Source: Parabacteroides sp. PM6-13 (GTDB lineage Bacteria > Bacteroidota > Bacteroidia > Bacteroidales > Tannerellaceae). From it: DNA of 64,000 nt. Positions 8,429 to 16,358 of this stretch are shown here, piece after piece. The stretch spans positions 46,290 through 110,289 of the forward strand of contig NZ_JARXWF010000013.1 in NCBI RefSeq assembly GCF_029892605.1. Direction: 5' to 3'. The notes under the pieces are model-generated. The model ran no database searches. It worked only from the letters and a program-made list of their open reading frames with translations, and had not been told where the DNA came from. Every line of letters starts with the position of its first letter. Within the stretch, counting starts at the first letter, position 1. A program made the position numbers and the translations under genes.

Positions 8429-10279
8429 TTATAAGATTACGCCTTCGCGAACCAATTTACCATTTTCGTCATATATATCATAAAGCATATCTTCCCGTTG
8501 AAAAGCTCTGCCTTCTTCATGCCAGTCGGCTACAAGGTATTTGCACGGTATAATCTCCATACCCGCGTTGTTGATGGCGCCAATTTTACCGGTTGATATT
8601 TTCTTTACGACTGTCAGCTCACCATGTCCAATGGTCATCATCGTCTTATACTGTGCCTTCTTTTCTTCAATATCTTTCTCTTCCGCCTTTTTGCTGGCCT
8701 CTTTGATTTGATCCAGTAGGTTATCATCGAGCGATAGCTTATACGCTTCGGTGTAGTCGTCTTCTGCTCCTTTGAAATCCGACTGAAGCATCTTTTTATT
8801 AGCTGATGCAATCAATGCGGAAATTGTTGCATTCAGTTCTTCTTTTGAAGGAAGCAGGGAGGCTGATTCTTCCGTTGTTGTCGGTGTGCCCGGCTGTTCG
8901 ATAGGCTCCGACACAATCTTTTCCTGATCTCTTTGAGGCTCATTTACAGGTGCTTTTTCTTCGTTATCTCCTGTTTGTGAAGTCGTTTGGGGTGATCCGG
9001 AGGTATTCTCCGGTGTAGAAACGGGGGTGTTTTCTGTTTCTTCCGCCGGGGCAGGATTCTCAATCTCCGTGGTTTGTTCTGTCGTAGACGGACTATCGTT
9101 TCCCATCGTCGTTTGCGGTCCCTTTTGGATATAGAGCGTATAGATTACAGCAGAAGCAACAAGAGCGATAACAGCAAAAACAGCAGTCATTATCACCTTT
9201 CTTTTCTTGCCCTTTGGCTTTTTGATCTCTTCCTGGGGGGTATTCAGAATCGTTTGATCCGCGGTGTCTCCTATTCGCTGTTCCGGGGTGTTGGTTGGAA
9301 AAAGAAGTGTCGTATCTCCTCCTTTACCGATGTTTGTTCCAGTTGTCCTCGTCGCGTCGGTCGGGCTGCATGCTTCCTCTGAGGGTTTATCTAAGACACT
9401 CATCATCTCCCGCACCGTCTGGTATCGGTCTGTCGGCACAATCTCCATGGCTTTCAGAATAACACCTTCTGTCTTTGCGGAGATGGCTTTGTTGATCACC
9501 GTTGGCTTCGTCATGGGGCGCGTAGCCCGAAGAATCGACTCGACCGGGATCTTGCCGGTCAACAGGTTATAGAGTGACGCCCCTAAGGAATAGATATCCG
9601 GATAGGGTGAAAACACCTGGGTTCCTTCGTTGTCATATTGTTCAATAGAGGCAAAACCTTTGGAGAGCGTGAGCATGGTGGTGCTGGTCTCCTGCTGCTC
9701 GGTATCGTATCGTTTGCTTACACCGAAGTCGATCAACCTGGCATTGTCTCTCTGGTCAATCAGAATATTACTGGGCTTGATGTCCAGGTGGAGGATGTTT
9801 TTGTCATGTACAAACTGAAGTGCTTCGCCTATCTGGTGGATGTAACGGAGCACTCTGTTTTCAGACATAACACCATCCCGCTCCATCATCTCTTTCAATG
9901 ATAATCCCGAGATAAACTCCATGACAATATAGGCCGTATTGTTTTCTTCAAACACTTCCAATACATTCACAATATGCGGATGATGTACGTCCGAAAGTAT
10001 ACGCGCCTCTTTTATAAGCTTTTCCTTGAATTTATGGAAGAGATTGTTCCCGGTCTCTGAATGAACTTTTACCTCATTGGTTTCGGTGTCACGATAGCAA
10101 TAGTCTTTAAAGAAATACTCTTTGATAGCGATAGGCACTTCGGTGTCTACCGTACCCAGCGAGCCCTTTACTTCTGTGTTCCAGACTCCTTTATAGGTAA
10201 TGCCAAAGCCCCCCTGTCCCACCACGTGAGTAAGACGGTATTTTCCATTTTGTAGTAGGTGCCCGTAGGGTAAATTCAT
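8429..10279 (-). CDS. Transmembrane Ser/Thr protein kinase with extracytoplasmic WG-type domain
   Basis: Hanks-type kinase, 616 residues, inner membrane. The cytoplasmic N-terminal domain has the glycine loop GQGGFGITYKG (21-31), catalytic Lys53 in AIKEYF, the catalytic loop HLDIKPSN (Asp166, Asn171) and DFG 184-186, so it should be active. A Thr-rich juxtamembrane tail (DTTLLF, DQTILNTP, around 322-350) offers autophosphorylation and FHA-docking sites. One membrane helix spans about 361-384. Outside come a Pro/Thr/Glu-rich linker (385-490), a helical segment (about 500-560) and a WG-like repeat (GKIGAINNAGMEIIPCKY) near the C-terminus. It follows the PP2C gene by 43 bp, where an internal -7 box and an inverted repeat lie. 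Substrates are unknown; the FHA proteins and the acidic protein next door are obvious candidates. Confidence 0.92.
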   Translation of the reverse strand: MNLPYGHLLQNGKYRLTHVVGQGGFGITYKGVWNTEVKGSLGTVDTEVPIAIKEYFFKDYCYRDTETNEVKVHSETGNNLFHKFKEKLIKEARILSDVHHPHIVNVLEVFEENNTAYIVMEFISGLSLKEMMERDGVMSENRVLRYIHQIGEALQFVHDKNILHLDIKPSNILIDQRDNARLIDFGVSKRYDTEQQETSTTMLTLSKGFASIEQYDNEGTQVFSPYPDIYSLGASLYNLLTGKIPVESILRATRPMTKPTVINKAISAKTEGVILKAMEIVPTDRYQTVREMMSVLDKPSEEACSPTDATRTTGTNIGKGGDTTLLFPTNTPEQRIGDTADQTILNTPQEEIKKPKGKKRKVIMTAVFAVIALVASAVIYTLYIQKGPQTTMGNDSPSTTEQTTEIENPAPAEETENTPVSTPENTSGSPQTTSQTGDNEEKAPVNEPQRDQEKIVSEPIEQPGTPTTTEESASLLPSKEELNATISALIASANKKMLQSDFKGAEDDYTEAYKLSLDDNLLDQIKEASKKAEEKDIEEKKAQYKTMMTIGHGELTVVKKISTGKIGAINNAGMEIIPCKYLVADWHEEGRAFQREDMLYDIYDENGKLVREGVIL

Positions 10280-10285
10280 AATTAC

Positions 10286-10316
10286 TTTGGCAATGCTTAT
10301 TTATTTGCCAAAAGTA
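10286..10316 (-). promoter_or_regulatory. Internal kinase-gene promoter overlapped by an inverted repeat
   Basis: On the minus strand 10316-10309 reads TACTTTTG, a perfect TAnnTTTG box 29 bp before the kinase start codon. An exact 8-bp inverted repeat, TTTGGCAA (10286-10293) and TTGCCAAA (10305-10312), spans the box and the expected start of transcription. It could be an operator or a 5' leader hairpin that sets the kinase level apart from the phosphatase. Confidence 0.5.
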
Positions 10317-10322
10317 CATTAA

Positions 10323-11138
10323 TTATACAAAAGAATAAAATAAAGAAAGAAGATTTTGCTTTAATCCTGCATTATCATGCACTTGTTGAACGGGAATGAT
10401 GTAAAATGAAAAGTTATCCCGTGTGCGTCCATTGCAATATTCCACAATGGAATCTTTAATGGCATCCGCTGCCGAGGTCTTTTTGAAAATGTCAGATAGT
10501 TTGTCGTCGGACAGATTTTCCAATACACCGTCCGTACACATGAGAAAGGCATCTCCTTCCTGGATGTCCTGGCATAGGGCAACATCTACTTCCGTGGGGC
10601 GTGTCGTGCTCTGGATGGCGCGAAGAATTACATTTCTTTGTGGGTGCACCGTTGCCTCTTGCGGAGTGATTTTCCCCAATTGAACAAGTGAGTTTACTAA
10701 TGAATGATCTTCTGTCCGGTACTTGATCTCTCCGTGGCGGAAGTGATAGATGCGGCTATCTCCAACATGGGCAATGGTTACTCCTTTGGAGCCAATATAC
10801 AACAAGGTTAATGTGGTAGCCATTCCTTTGGCCTCGGGGTGCTCTTCGGTATAATCGTCAAAGCGTGCTTCCGTATACTGAATAGCTTTCTGGATAAATT
10901 CTTTGGTGGGATCCCCTCCCTCCAGGAAGGTGGAAAAGTAGGATTGAATGGATTCACATGCCAACGCGCTGGCTACTTCACCTTTGTCTGCTCCTCCTAC
11001 TCCGTCGCAGACGATAAACAAGCGTTGGTTGATGGTAACTGTTTCCGGTTGCGGATAAAGCGAATCCTCATTGTTCAACCGGCCACCCTTCTCACTAATA
11101 GCGCATGGCTTTCCAATCGTTATATTCATAACAGGCAC
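10323..11138 (-). CDS. PP2C-family protein phosphatase
   Basis: Metal-dependent Ser/Thr phosphatase of 271 residues, cytoplasmic (no signal peptide or membrane helix). PP2C signatures are intact: NNEDSLY near residue 22, CDGVGGADKGE (44-54) with the metal-binding Asp-Gly, TLTLLYIGSKGVTIAHVGDSR in the middle, CTDGVLENL and a C-terminal TRDNFSFYIIPV corresponding to the DN(I/F)T metal motif. It most likely reverses phosphorylation by the kinase encoded directly downstream. It begins 5 bp after the FHA/zinc-ribbon gene. Kinase, phosphatase and FHA reader side by side are a recurring bacterial arrangement (as in type VI secretion Fha/PpkA/PppA loci), but no secretion genes occur here. Confidence 0.92.
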   Translation of the reverse strand: MPVMNITIGKPCAISEKGGRLNNEDSLYPQPETVTINQRLFIVCDGVGGADKGEVASALACESIQSYFSTFLEGGDPTKEFIQKAIQYTEARFDDYTEEHPEAKGMATTLTLLYIGSKGVTIAHVGDSRIYHFRHGEIKYRTEDHSLVNSLVQLGKITPQEATVHPQRNVILRAIQSTTRPTEVDVALCQDIQEGDAFLMCTDGVLENLSDDKLSDIFKKTSAADAIKDSIVEYCNGRTRDNFSFYIIPVQQVHDNAGLKQNLLSLFYSFV

Positions 11139-11143
11139 GAGAT

Positions 11144-11659
11144 TTAATCGTTGAAGCGAAGTACCGTACGGCCAATAATGATCTCATCATTATCTTTAAG
11201 TACAATAACTTCTCCTTTTTCTAAGAAACTGCTATTATATAACGTTTGATTTTTACTATTATTATCTGAAAGGTAATGTTTATATCCTCCTTTTGCCTCT
11301 TTTCTTACTTCGATGCGAATATGCTCCCGACTCATAGAGCGGTCGTTGGTCACAATGCTGATTGTCGCGTTCGAAGCAGATGAGCTGCGGCCTATAACGC
11401 TAACGCCTTCATACAGAGGGAATTTCTGCTCCTGTGTGTTCTCGTCGGCTAAGACCGTTATTTGCCCAAGCGTTGATTTGGATGTTTGTAAGAGGGTGGT
11501 GTCTGACGAAGAATCATCAGTCGTATTTCTTTCTCGTAACAGAGAAATGGGTATCGATTTTTTGCACTTCGGGCATTTGAAAGACAAAATGCCCGGAGGC
11601 AGTTTTCCTTCATCAACCTTTAACCCTACGTGGCAATGTGGACATCGGATGGAGATCAT
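11144..11659 (-). CDS. Zinc-ribbon plus FHA domain protein
   Basis: A 171-residue cytoplasmic protein. An N-terminal zinc ribbon (CPHC near 6-9 and CPKC near 29-32) is followed by a linker and a C-terminal FHA domain (about 75-171) with the expected landmarks: IGRSSSASN, SREHI and NSKNQTLYN, the loop residues that read phosphothreonine. It should bind a phosphorylated partner, most simply the kinase tail or the acidic 79-residue protein. It overlaps the upstream acidic-protein gene by 4 bp (ATGA) and precedes the PP2C gene by 5 bp, so translation is likely coupled. No enzymatic domain is present; an adaptor role is inferred. Confidence 0.88.
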   Translation of the reverse strand: MISIRCPHCHVGLKVDEGKLPPGILSFKCPKCKKSIPISLLRERNTTDDSSSDTTLLQTSKSTLGQITVLADENTQEQKFPLYEGVSVIGRSSSASNATISIVTNDRSMSREHIRIEVRKEAKGGYKHYLSDNNSKNQTLYNSSFLEKGEVIVLKDNDEIIIGRTVLRFND

Positions 11660-11895
11660 AGTACAATAATGTCAGAGCTGTCAATAATTAAGTCGTCGGA
11701 TGATAAGTCAAGCATATCGGCCTCCGACAGCATAACCGTCTCGTCCGACAATGTAAAGAAGCCATAGTTCTCATCGGTGTTTTCATCCACAACGACTGCT
11801 TCGATTACATCATCGTTTTCTACTATAATAACAGCGTCCTCCGTTAAGGCGTCATCACTGTCTATAGTCACGAATGTATATTCCTCTTCTTGCAT
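11656..11895 (-). CDS. Small, extremely acidic protein without basic residues; lead gene of the phospho-signalling operon
   Basis: A 79-residue protein that I do not recognise. It has 25 Asp/Glu and no Lys, Arg or His, with many Val/Ile/Leu between acidic clusters and several Thr/Ser in acidic surroundings (YTFVTIDSDD, GFFTLSDETVMLSE). I chose the Met at 11895 because the -7 box TACATTTG lies at 11927-11934; a frame-open start at 11955 would be upstream of that box. Its stop overlaps the start of the FHA/zinc-ribbon gene by 4 bp. The sequence suggests a phospho-acceptor or docking protein for the kinase and FHA partners, or an unstructured acidic inhibitor; this is inference only. Confidence 0.65.
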   Translation of the reverse strand: MQEEEYTFVTIDSDDALTEDAVIIVENDDVIEAVVVDENTDENYGFFTLSDETVMLSEADMLDLSSDDLIIDSSDIIVL

Positions 11896-11926
11896 ACTAC
11901 ACTTTAATAAGACATAAAATACAAAG

Positions 11927-11965
11927 CAAATGTATTGAAAGCTGAGCGCAATCAAGCTTGCTTGA
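11927..11965 (-). promoter_or_regulatory. Promoter of phospho-signalling operon with shared 23-bp element
   Basis: On the minus strand 11934-11927 reads TACATTTG. Immediately upstream, 11965-11943 contains the near-palindrome CAAGCAAGCTTGATTG followed by CGCTCA. The same 23 bases occur at 57426-57448, at the same distance from that promoter's -7 box. A TTG inside the element (11953-11955) could act as -33 with an 18-bp spacer. Confidence 0.65.
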
Positions 11966-12098
11966 TATTGCCGAAGCGCATCTTACATTATACAAATGTA
12001 CGAAAAGTGTTAGATTAGCAAACAGATAACAATCTCTTATAATCAAAGACTTGGGTTTATTGTACGAAAGTATCTCTTTCATATGACGAAAACCCTTT

Positions 12099-12746
12099 TT
12101 ATTCGTTAATCCATTTGGCCTTGCACGAAGAGACGGGGCATTGCTTTCTGTTTCGTAGCGATTCCCAGGGTATTTCGCCCAGGAACGTGCCGCATTTCGG
12201 GCAGACATAATCAATTTTGAACTGATTCGCGATGTGTTGCAGTTGTCGTGGCACTTTAGCCGATTGTTTGGCGCCAAGAAAAATGCCTATTGTCGGTGCG
12301 CAAACCATCACAATGAAACTGATTACCATCAACAAAGGGCTACCTTTCTCAAGAAAGCTTAGGGTCACCCCAACCACCCCGAGTAGTGCGAATGGAATAG
12401 ATTGTAACAGTCTTGTTTTGAACTGGTTCGATGATTGTATCTTAACTTTTGATTCAATATAACGATCATATATTCCCTTCAACAAAGCGAACTCTTCGCT
12501 GTAGTCATTATGCTGATTAAGGATATCGGAAAGAGAGCAGACATGTTCTCCGAACCGGATTTCATCCTTTGTATTCACCCGCTTGCGAGCCACCTGCTGG
12601 TCGTTCACATAGGTGCCGTTTGTGGAGTTCAGGTCAATAAGCAACCATACCCCATCCTCTTGTTTTTCAAGCTGGGCATGATGGCGACTCACGTGTGGGT
12701 CGTCTACAATGTACTGGTTGTCGCTTTCCTTGCCTATTTTAATCAT
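12099..12746 (-). CDS. FHA domain protein with two membrane helices and C-terminal zinc ribbon
   Basis: A 215-residue protein. The FHA domain is N-terminal (IGKESDNQYIV, SRHHAQLE, LNSTNGTYVNDQQV), with all phosphothreonine-contact landmarks. A helical linker leads to two closely spaced membrane helices (about 120-165, FALLGVVGVTLSFL and LLMVISFIVMVCAPTIGIFL), then a cytoplasmic C4 zinc ribbon (CPKC and CPVSSC). It starts in a TAATG overlap with the stop of the LytTR gene, so the two are translationally coupled. It is a second FHA reader in the same neighbourhood, but the domain order is the reverse of the 11144-11659 protein and it is membrane-bound. It could recruit phosphorylated proteins to the membrane near the kinase; inferred from context. 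Confidence 0.85.
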   Translation of the reverse strand: MIKIGKESDNQYIVDDPHVSRHHAQLEKQEDGVWLLIDLNSTNGTYVNDQQVARKRVNTKDEIRFGEHVCSLSDILNQHNDYSEEFALLKGIYDRYIESKVKIQSSNQFKTRLLQSIPFALLGVVGVTLSFLEKGSPLLMVISFIVMVCAPTIGIFLGAKQSAKVPRQLQHIANQFKIDYVCPKCGTFLGEIPWESLRNRKQCPVSSCKAKWINE

Positions 12747-13120
12747 TATGCTTCCGTTTTACCCATCTCCTTTTCCAGCGATTCTTTCAATGCTTTCAGG
12801 GGATCCTTGGAGATATTCAATTCACGAGGCTTTCCTTCGTTGGATAGCAAGATCAAGCGCTGCTTGGGCAGGTGAATTTGTAAGATATGGTTCTTATTAA
12901 TAATATGGCTCTTACCTACACGCATCAGAATCTTTTTGCTGCCTTCCACCTGGCGTTCCAGCATCTCTTCTATCTTGCCGATGTTGATAGCAAAAGTAAA
13001 TTGAATCCCACTGGTAAGCAAAAGTTTAGTATAATTGCGATCCGCCTCGAAATAAAGTATTTGACCAATTCTGATACGCAATAATTCATCTCGCGTCTTG
13101 ATAATTAAATATCGCTCCAT
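12746..13120 (-). CDS. Stand-alone LytTR-type DNA-binding protein
   Basis: A 124-residue protein consisting of little more than a LytTR (AlgR/AgrA/LytR-type) DNA-binding domain: ILYFEADRNYTKLLL, then GKIEEMLE, then KILMRVGKSHIINKNHILQI, matching the usual YIEA...y..l / f.RvHrS.ivN pattern. It lacks a receiver domain, so phosphorylation by a histidine kinase is not expected. Its stop overlaps the FHA/zinc-ribbon start by one base (TAATG). As the only DNA-binding protein beside the Ser/Thr kinase operon, it may be the transcription output of that system; the 23-bp element at 11943-11965 is a conceivable target. Both points are inference. Confidence 0.85.
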   Translation of the reverse strand: MERYLIIKTRDELLRIRIGQILYFEADRNYTKLLLTSGIQFTFAINIGKIEEMLERQVEGSKKILMRVGKSHIINKNHILQIHLPKQRLILLSNEGKPRELNISKDPLKALKESLEKEMGKTEA

Positions 13121-13146
13121 GCTTTGATTTTATCTTATACAAATAA

Positions 13147-13177
13147 CAAAAATACAGCTTTTTCCGCAAACGGCAAA
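13147..13177 (-). promoter_or_regulatory. Promoter of LytTR-FHA operon
   Basis: On the minus strand TTTG at 13177-13174 and TATTTTTG at 13154-13147 are 19 bp apart, matching the Bacteroidetes -33/-7 consensus. The -7 box lies 26 bp before the LytTR start codon. Confidence 0.6.
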
Positions 13178-13183
13178 AGAAAA

Positions 13184-14200
13184 TCATAACAGAGACTGCT
13201 GAAATGCATTTTGAAGTTGCTTCATCGCTTCAATTATTTGATCGAAAGACGGAACAACATCATCGTAAATCATGTTTTCGACCATTGATTCGTAATCTTT
13301 CCGCCATTCACTTCTAACTTTCTCGGGAGGCAATAGACAAATGCGACTACGCACATCCCAGCTATAATCCACATCGCGCACGGGGGTGAATATTTCACGA
13401 TGATGACGGATTGCTTCCCAGAGGTTGTCATTAGAAATCGCTTTGTCGACGATGCCTATTTCAATCATTTTGTAGAGATCATAAAGATGGCGTGATTTGC
13501 GATTGGCATTTTGACATCCGTCTGTCGAAAATAATTCATGTAAAAGAAATGCTTTTTCGAGAAATGTCTTTTCTGCTACAGCTACAACAACATGAGTCCC
13601 CAAATTACGTGACGTGAGGTGTGGAAACATTTCAGTTACAAAAGATTCAACTTTCGCGATGGCTGTTGGCTCAAATAATGAACGAGCCCCCACTTCCAGC
13701 AGTACCTCATCGCGAAGATAGACGTTATGTTCTATTGGAAAAACGGACTGATAGAAGACATGAATTTGTCGAGGTTCCGGATACATAGCATCGCCTTCCC
13801 CATCCGGATCAGGAATAACTGTAAAAAACTCACTTAGTCCAACTTTTTCAATAGCAAATATCAAATCTTGCACAAGGGTATCTCTTACAAATAACGAAGA
13901 TTCTTTGCGGAGTTTTTTTAGTTGTTTTTTCGTCACATCCCCCTCTATACCAAACAAGCTACGGTCAACGACAATATCAATATCTTCCGAGAAACGTTTG
14001 ATCACATTCCATACCTTGCTTAGTGATGTTCCACCTTTGAACACTATCTTATCCGCATAAGGCAACAAAGAAAGAATATTCAAAATTTCCGTCACCCAAA
14101 AATCCTTTTCAACTGCTCGCACCGGAAGGTGTTTTCGCACAGCTGTCTGCTCAAAAATTGACCTGCGCTGGGCGACGGCAAGTGTTAGGAATTTATTCAT
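13184..14200 (-). CDS. abiEii: AbiEii-family nucleotidyltransferase toxin
   Basis: Toxin of a type IV AbiE toxin-antitoxin/phage-abortive system, 338 residues. It has the family's polymerase-beta-like nucleotidyltransferase core: AVEKDFWVTEIL (29-40), GGTSLSK (56-62), FSEDIDIVV (70-78) with Asp73/Asp75 as likely metal ligands, and a C-terminal helical region with HLYDLYKM and YSWD. Members are proposed to transfer nucleotides to tRNA or another target; here the target is unknown. The start overlaps the end of the upstream antitoxin-like gene by 8 bp, the standard AbiEi-AbiEii order. Catalytic residues look intact. The pair lies between the LytTR operon and a metabolic gene and has a slightly AT-richer look than its neighbours. 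Confidence 0.88.
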   Translation of the reverse strand: MNKFLTLAVAQRRSIFEQTAVRKHLPVRAVEKDFWVTEILNILSLLPYADKIVFKGGTSLSKVWNVIKRFSEDIDIVVDRSLFGIEGDVTKKQLKKLRKESSLFVRDTLVQDLIFAIEKVGLSEFFTVIPDPDGEGDAMYPEPRQIHVFYQSVFPIEHNVYLRDEVLLEVGARSLFEPTAIAKVESFVTEMFPHLTSRNLGTHVVVAVAEKTFLEKAFLLHELFSTDGCQNANRKSRHLYDLYKMIEIGIVDKAISNDNLWEAIRHHREIFTPVRDVDYSWDVRSRICLLPPEKVRSEWRKDYESMVENMIYDDVVPSFDQIIEAMKQLQNAFQQSLL

Positions 14201-14798
14201 AAGCGGAAAGTATTATTTTACGAATCCATGCAGGGATAAGTTTAAAGTCGTTTTTAATACTTTCAAATGGGTATTGACTGACAAGGGCTTTGACATGCGT
14301 CAGCTGTTCATCGGTAATATTACCTTCGCCAAGCTCACGTAAAGCAAATGTAAGCAGCATGGTGAAATCATTTTGAAACGCCATATTTTTTTTTGCTGTA
14401 TGTTTGAACTCTATGCCCCTCTCCTCTTGCAACTTGATTTTACGAGGAGATCCGTCAGTGAAATACACCACATTCATAGGGAACTGCGTAGACAGTCCGA
14501 GTTTATTCAATGCATGAACTCCGGTAGGAACAATCTTTGCCTTGTCGCGTTTTGCAATGGCAATTGCAATTTCCTCAAACGTAGGATAAAGAATGCCAAG
14601 TCCCAACTTCTTATCAATCTTTGGGTAACAGTAAATTCCACGAGCTACTCGGATTATTTTTTTATCTGCTGTTAATCGTTCGAAGGCTTTTTGAACAGCT
14701 TTCGGTTCCCCATAACCAGCAAAATCCAAAGGAAAAACAACAGAACCTCTTCCGCATTTTGATATGCTGGCAATAATCTTTGATTCAATCGATTGCAT
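14193..14798 (-). CDS. abiEi: AbiEi-like antitoxin / DUF6088 family protein
   Basis: Antitoxin partner of the AbiEii toxin, 201 residues. It has an N-terminal winged-helix segment (VFPLDFAGYGEPKAVQKAFE, then RVARGIYCYPK) and a C-terminal domain with the pattern PTGVHALNKLGLSTQFP and YFTDGSPRKIKL seen in DUF6088/AbiEi_4 proteins. AbiEi proteins repress their own operon by binding inverted repeats at the promoter. A matching operator is present: an exact 8-bp inverted repeat centred about 34 bp upstream of the start codon (14819-14845). The stop overlaps the toxin start by 8 bp. Family assignment is strong; the gene symbol follows the family name. Confidence 0.82.
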   Translation of the reverse strand: MQSIESKIIASISKCGRGSVVFPLDFAGYGEPKAVQKAFERLTADKKIIRVARGIYCYPKIDKKLGLGILYPTFEEIAIAIAKRDKAKIVPTGVHALNKLGLSTQFPMNVVYFTDGSPRKIKLQEERGIEFKHTAKKNMAFQNDFTMLLTFALRELGEGNITDEQLTHVKALVSQYPFESIKNDFKLIPAWIRKIILSAYE

Positions 14799-14818
14799 TT
14801 GGTTTTTCGTTTATTTAT

Positions 14819-14845
14819 GTCGCTAAAATACGATATATTAGCGAC
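14819..14845 (-). promoter_or_regulatory. Inverted-repeat operator over the AbiE promoter
   Basis: GTCGCTAA (14819-14826) and TTAGCGAC (14838-14845) are exact inverted repeats with an 11-bp spacer. On the minus strand the repeat contains TATTTTAG, a one-mismatch -7 box, and TTTTG just upstream could serve as -33. This placement fits autoregulation by the AbiEi-type antitoxin. Confidence 0.6.
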
Positions 14846-14934
14846 AAAACAAACTGATTGAATACATATTTTTTGAAACAATAAAGCGGTAGACATTACA
14901 TCAGTCGCTCTTTGAATGGAAAAGTGCAAGTATT

Positions 14935-16224
14935 TTACTGTTTTGTCATAATAGAAAGAACTAATTTATCGGTTTCTTCCATGCCTTTGGAGCCGATCTG
15001 TGTCAGGTTGGCGATGCTTTGATCCACATCTTCATTTATAATCCCTTCCACGCATGTGACCACCTTATTTTCCATCGCCATAAGCGCGGAAAGCATCGCA
15101 GTGGAAACACCGCTCGACACCTTCATGGCACAACTGGGCTTGGCACCGTCGCAGATCATGCCGGTCAGGTTGCCAATCATATTTTTGATCGCGTAAATCA
15201 CCTGCTCCCGGTTTCCGCCCATCAACTGGGTAATGGCACAACTGGCGCCGGTCGCCGCTACGACACATCCGCAAAGGGCGGAAAGCCTGCCCAGGCTCTG
15301 TTTGACATAGATAACCATCAAATGGCTCAGCATAAGGGCACGAATCAATTCTTCTTCCGAGCAATGTATATCCTCTGCAAACGAAACGACAGGCAGGGTG
15401 GCTGCCAATCCTTGGTTTCCACTGCCCGAATTGCTCATCACCGGAATCATCGCCCCATCCATACGAGCGTCGCAAGCGGCGGCTGTCATCGCAAGCATAT
15501 GGGTGAATGGTGATTCGCCCAGCCATTTTTTACCCGTTTCGCCCGATACAATGCGTCCCACCGTATGTCCGAAGTGATTATGCATCGATTCTTCTGCGGC
15601 TTTCTTGTTCACCTCCGCCGTTTTCAGTATAAAACGAATATCCTCCAACGGCATGGTATTGGCAAATTCATACACCAGGGCAAACGTAAGCGGAATATCT
15701 TCTTCCCGCTCCTCCTCTTGATTGTCAGAAACCAAACCGCGTTTGTCAGACAACACCGCCCCGTCTTTTTCTTCATAGACAATCGTGGTATGCCCGCCGG
15801 AGATAATCACCCGCGCCTGGTTTTTACCAGAGAAACAGCCTACCTCTATATAGAGCTTATCGACATCCGCTTCTTTGAGGCTGATGGATATCCTTTTCTC
15901 CTCTATAAAGAGTTTCCCTTTTTCTAAGGCTTCGGGAGTGATATCGCGCAACACTTCCAGCCCATAAGCCGATTTGCCGACAAGCGCACCCAAAGCAATC
16001 GCGATAGGCAATCCGACCATCCCGGTTCCGGGAATACCCACGCCCATCGCGTTTTTCAATACATTTCCGCTTAATTGCACCTCTATTTTTTCCGGCGTTT
16101 GAGCCAACACCTCCGAAGCGCGTGCCGTTGCCAAAGCAACCGCCACCGGTTCCGTACATCCAATCGCAGGAATCACCTCCCGATTTATAAGATCAATAAT
16201 CTGTTGTTTAGTTTTTGCGTTCAT
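14935..16224 (-). CDS. cyuA: L-cysteine desulfidase / UPF0597 family protein
   Basis: Family of iron-sulfur enzymes that split L-cysteine into pyruvate, ammonia and sulfide (or act on L-serine); 429 residues, cytoplasmic. Conserved segments are all present: EVIPAIGCTEPVAVALATA at the N-terminus, AMGVGIPGTGMVG, CDARMDGAMIP and MSNSGSGNQG, and a C-terminal cysteine pair in MICDGAKPSCAMKVSSG. These cysteines (AIGCTEP, GASCAI, ICDGAKPSC) are the expected [4Fe-4S] ligands. The symbol is by family resemblance; the exact substrate cannot be told from sequence. It stands alone, 136 bp upstream of the AbiE pair and transcribed in the same direction. A full-length protein with no visible damage. Confidence 0.85.
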   Translation of the reverse strand: MNAKTKQQIIDLINREVIPAIGCTEPVAVALATARASEVLAQTPEKIEVQLSGNVLKNAMGVGIPGTGMVGLPIAIALGALVGKSAYGLEVLRDITPEALEKGKLFIEEKRISISLKEADVDKLYIEVGCFSGKNQARVIISGGHTTIVYEEKDGAVLSDKRGLVSDNQEEEREEDIPLTFALVYEFANTMPLEDIRFILKTAEVNKKAAEESMHNHFGHTVGRIVSGETGKKWLGESPFTHMLAMTAAACDARMDGAMIPVMSNSGSGNQGLAATLPVVSFAEDIHCSEEELIRALMLSHLMVIYVKQSLGRLSALCGCVVAATGASCAITQLMGGNREQVIYAIKNMIGNLTGMICDGAKPSCAMKVSSGVSTAMLSALMAMENKVVTCVEGIINEDVDQSIANLTQIGSKGMEETDKLVLSIMTKQ

Positions 16225-16358
16225 TCTTACTATGGTTTAATCACAGCAAAGATAATGACTTTTCCATATTTTTCTTTTGCGAATGAGGGAAAGTTACTTC
16301 ATTTGATTGTGTGTGAATATATGTCAACTTACACCTTTTCTTAAAAAATCCGATTTGT

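Noticed and set aside
5237..13120. Type VI secretion regulatory module
   Set aside because: Kinase, PP2C and FHA recall T6SS control, but no Tss/Hcp/VgrG genes are in the window.
14672..14929. 85-residue frame overlapping the AbiEi start and its operator
   Set aside because: Runs through the promoter region and the antitoxin start in another frame; composition is not protein-like.
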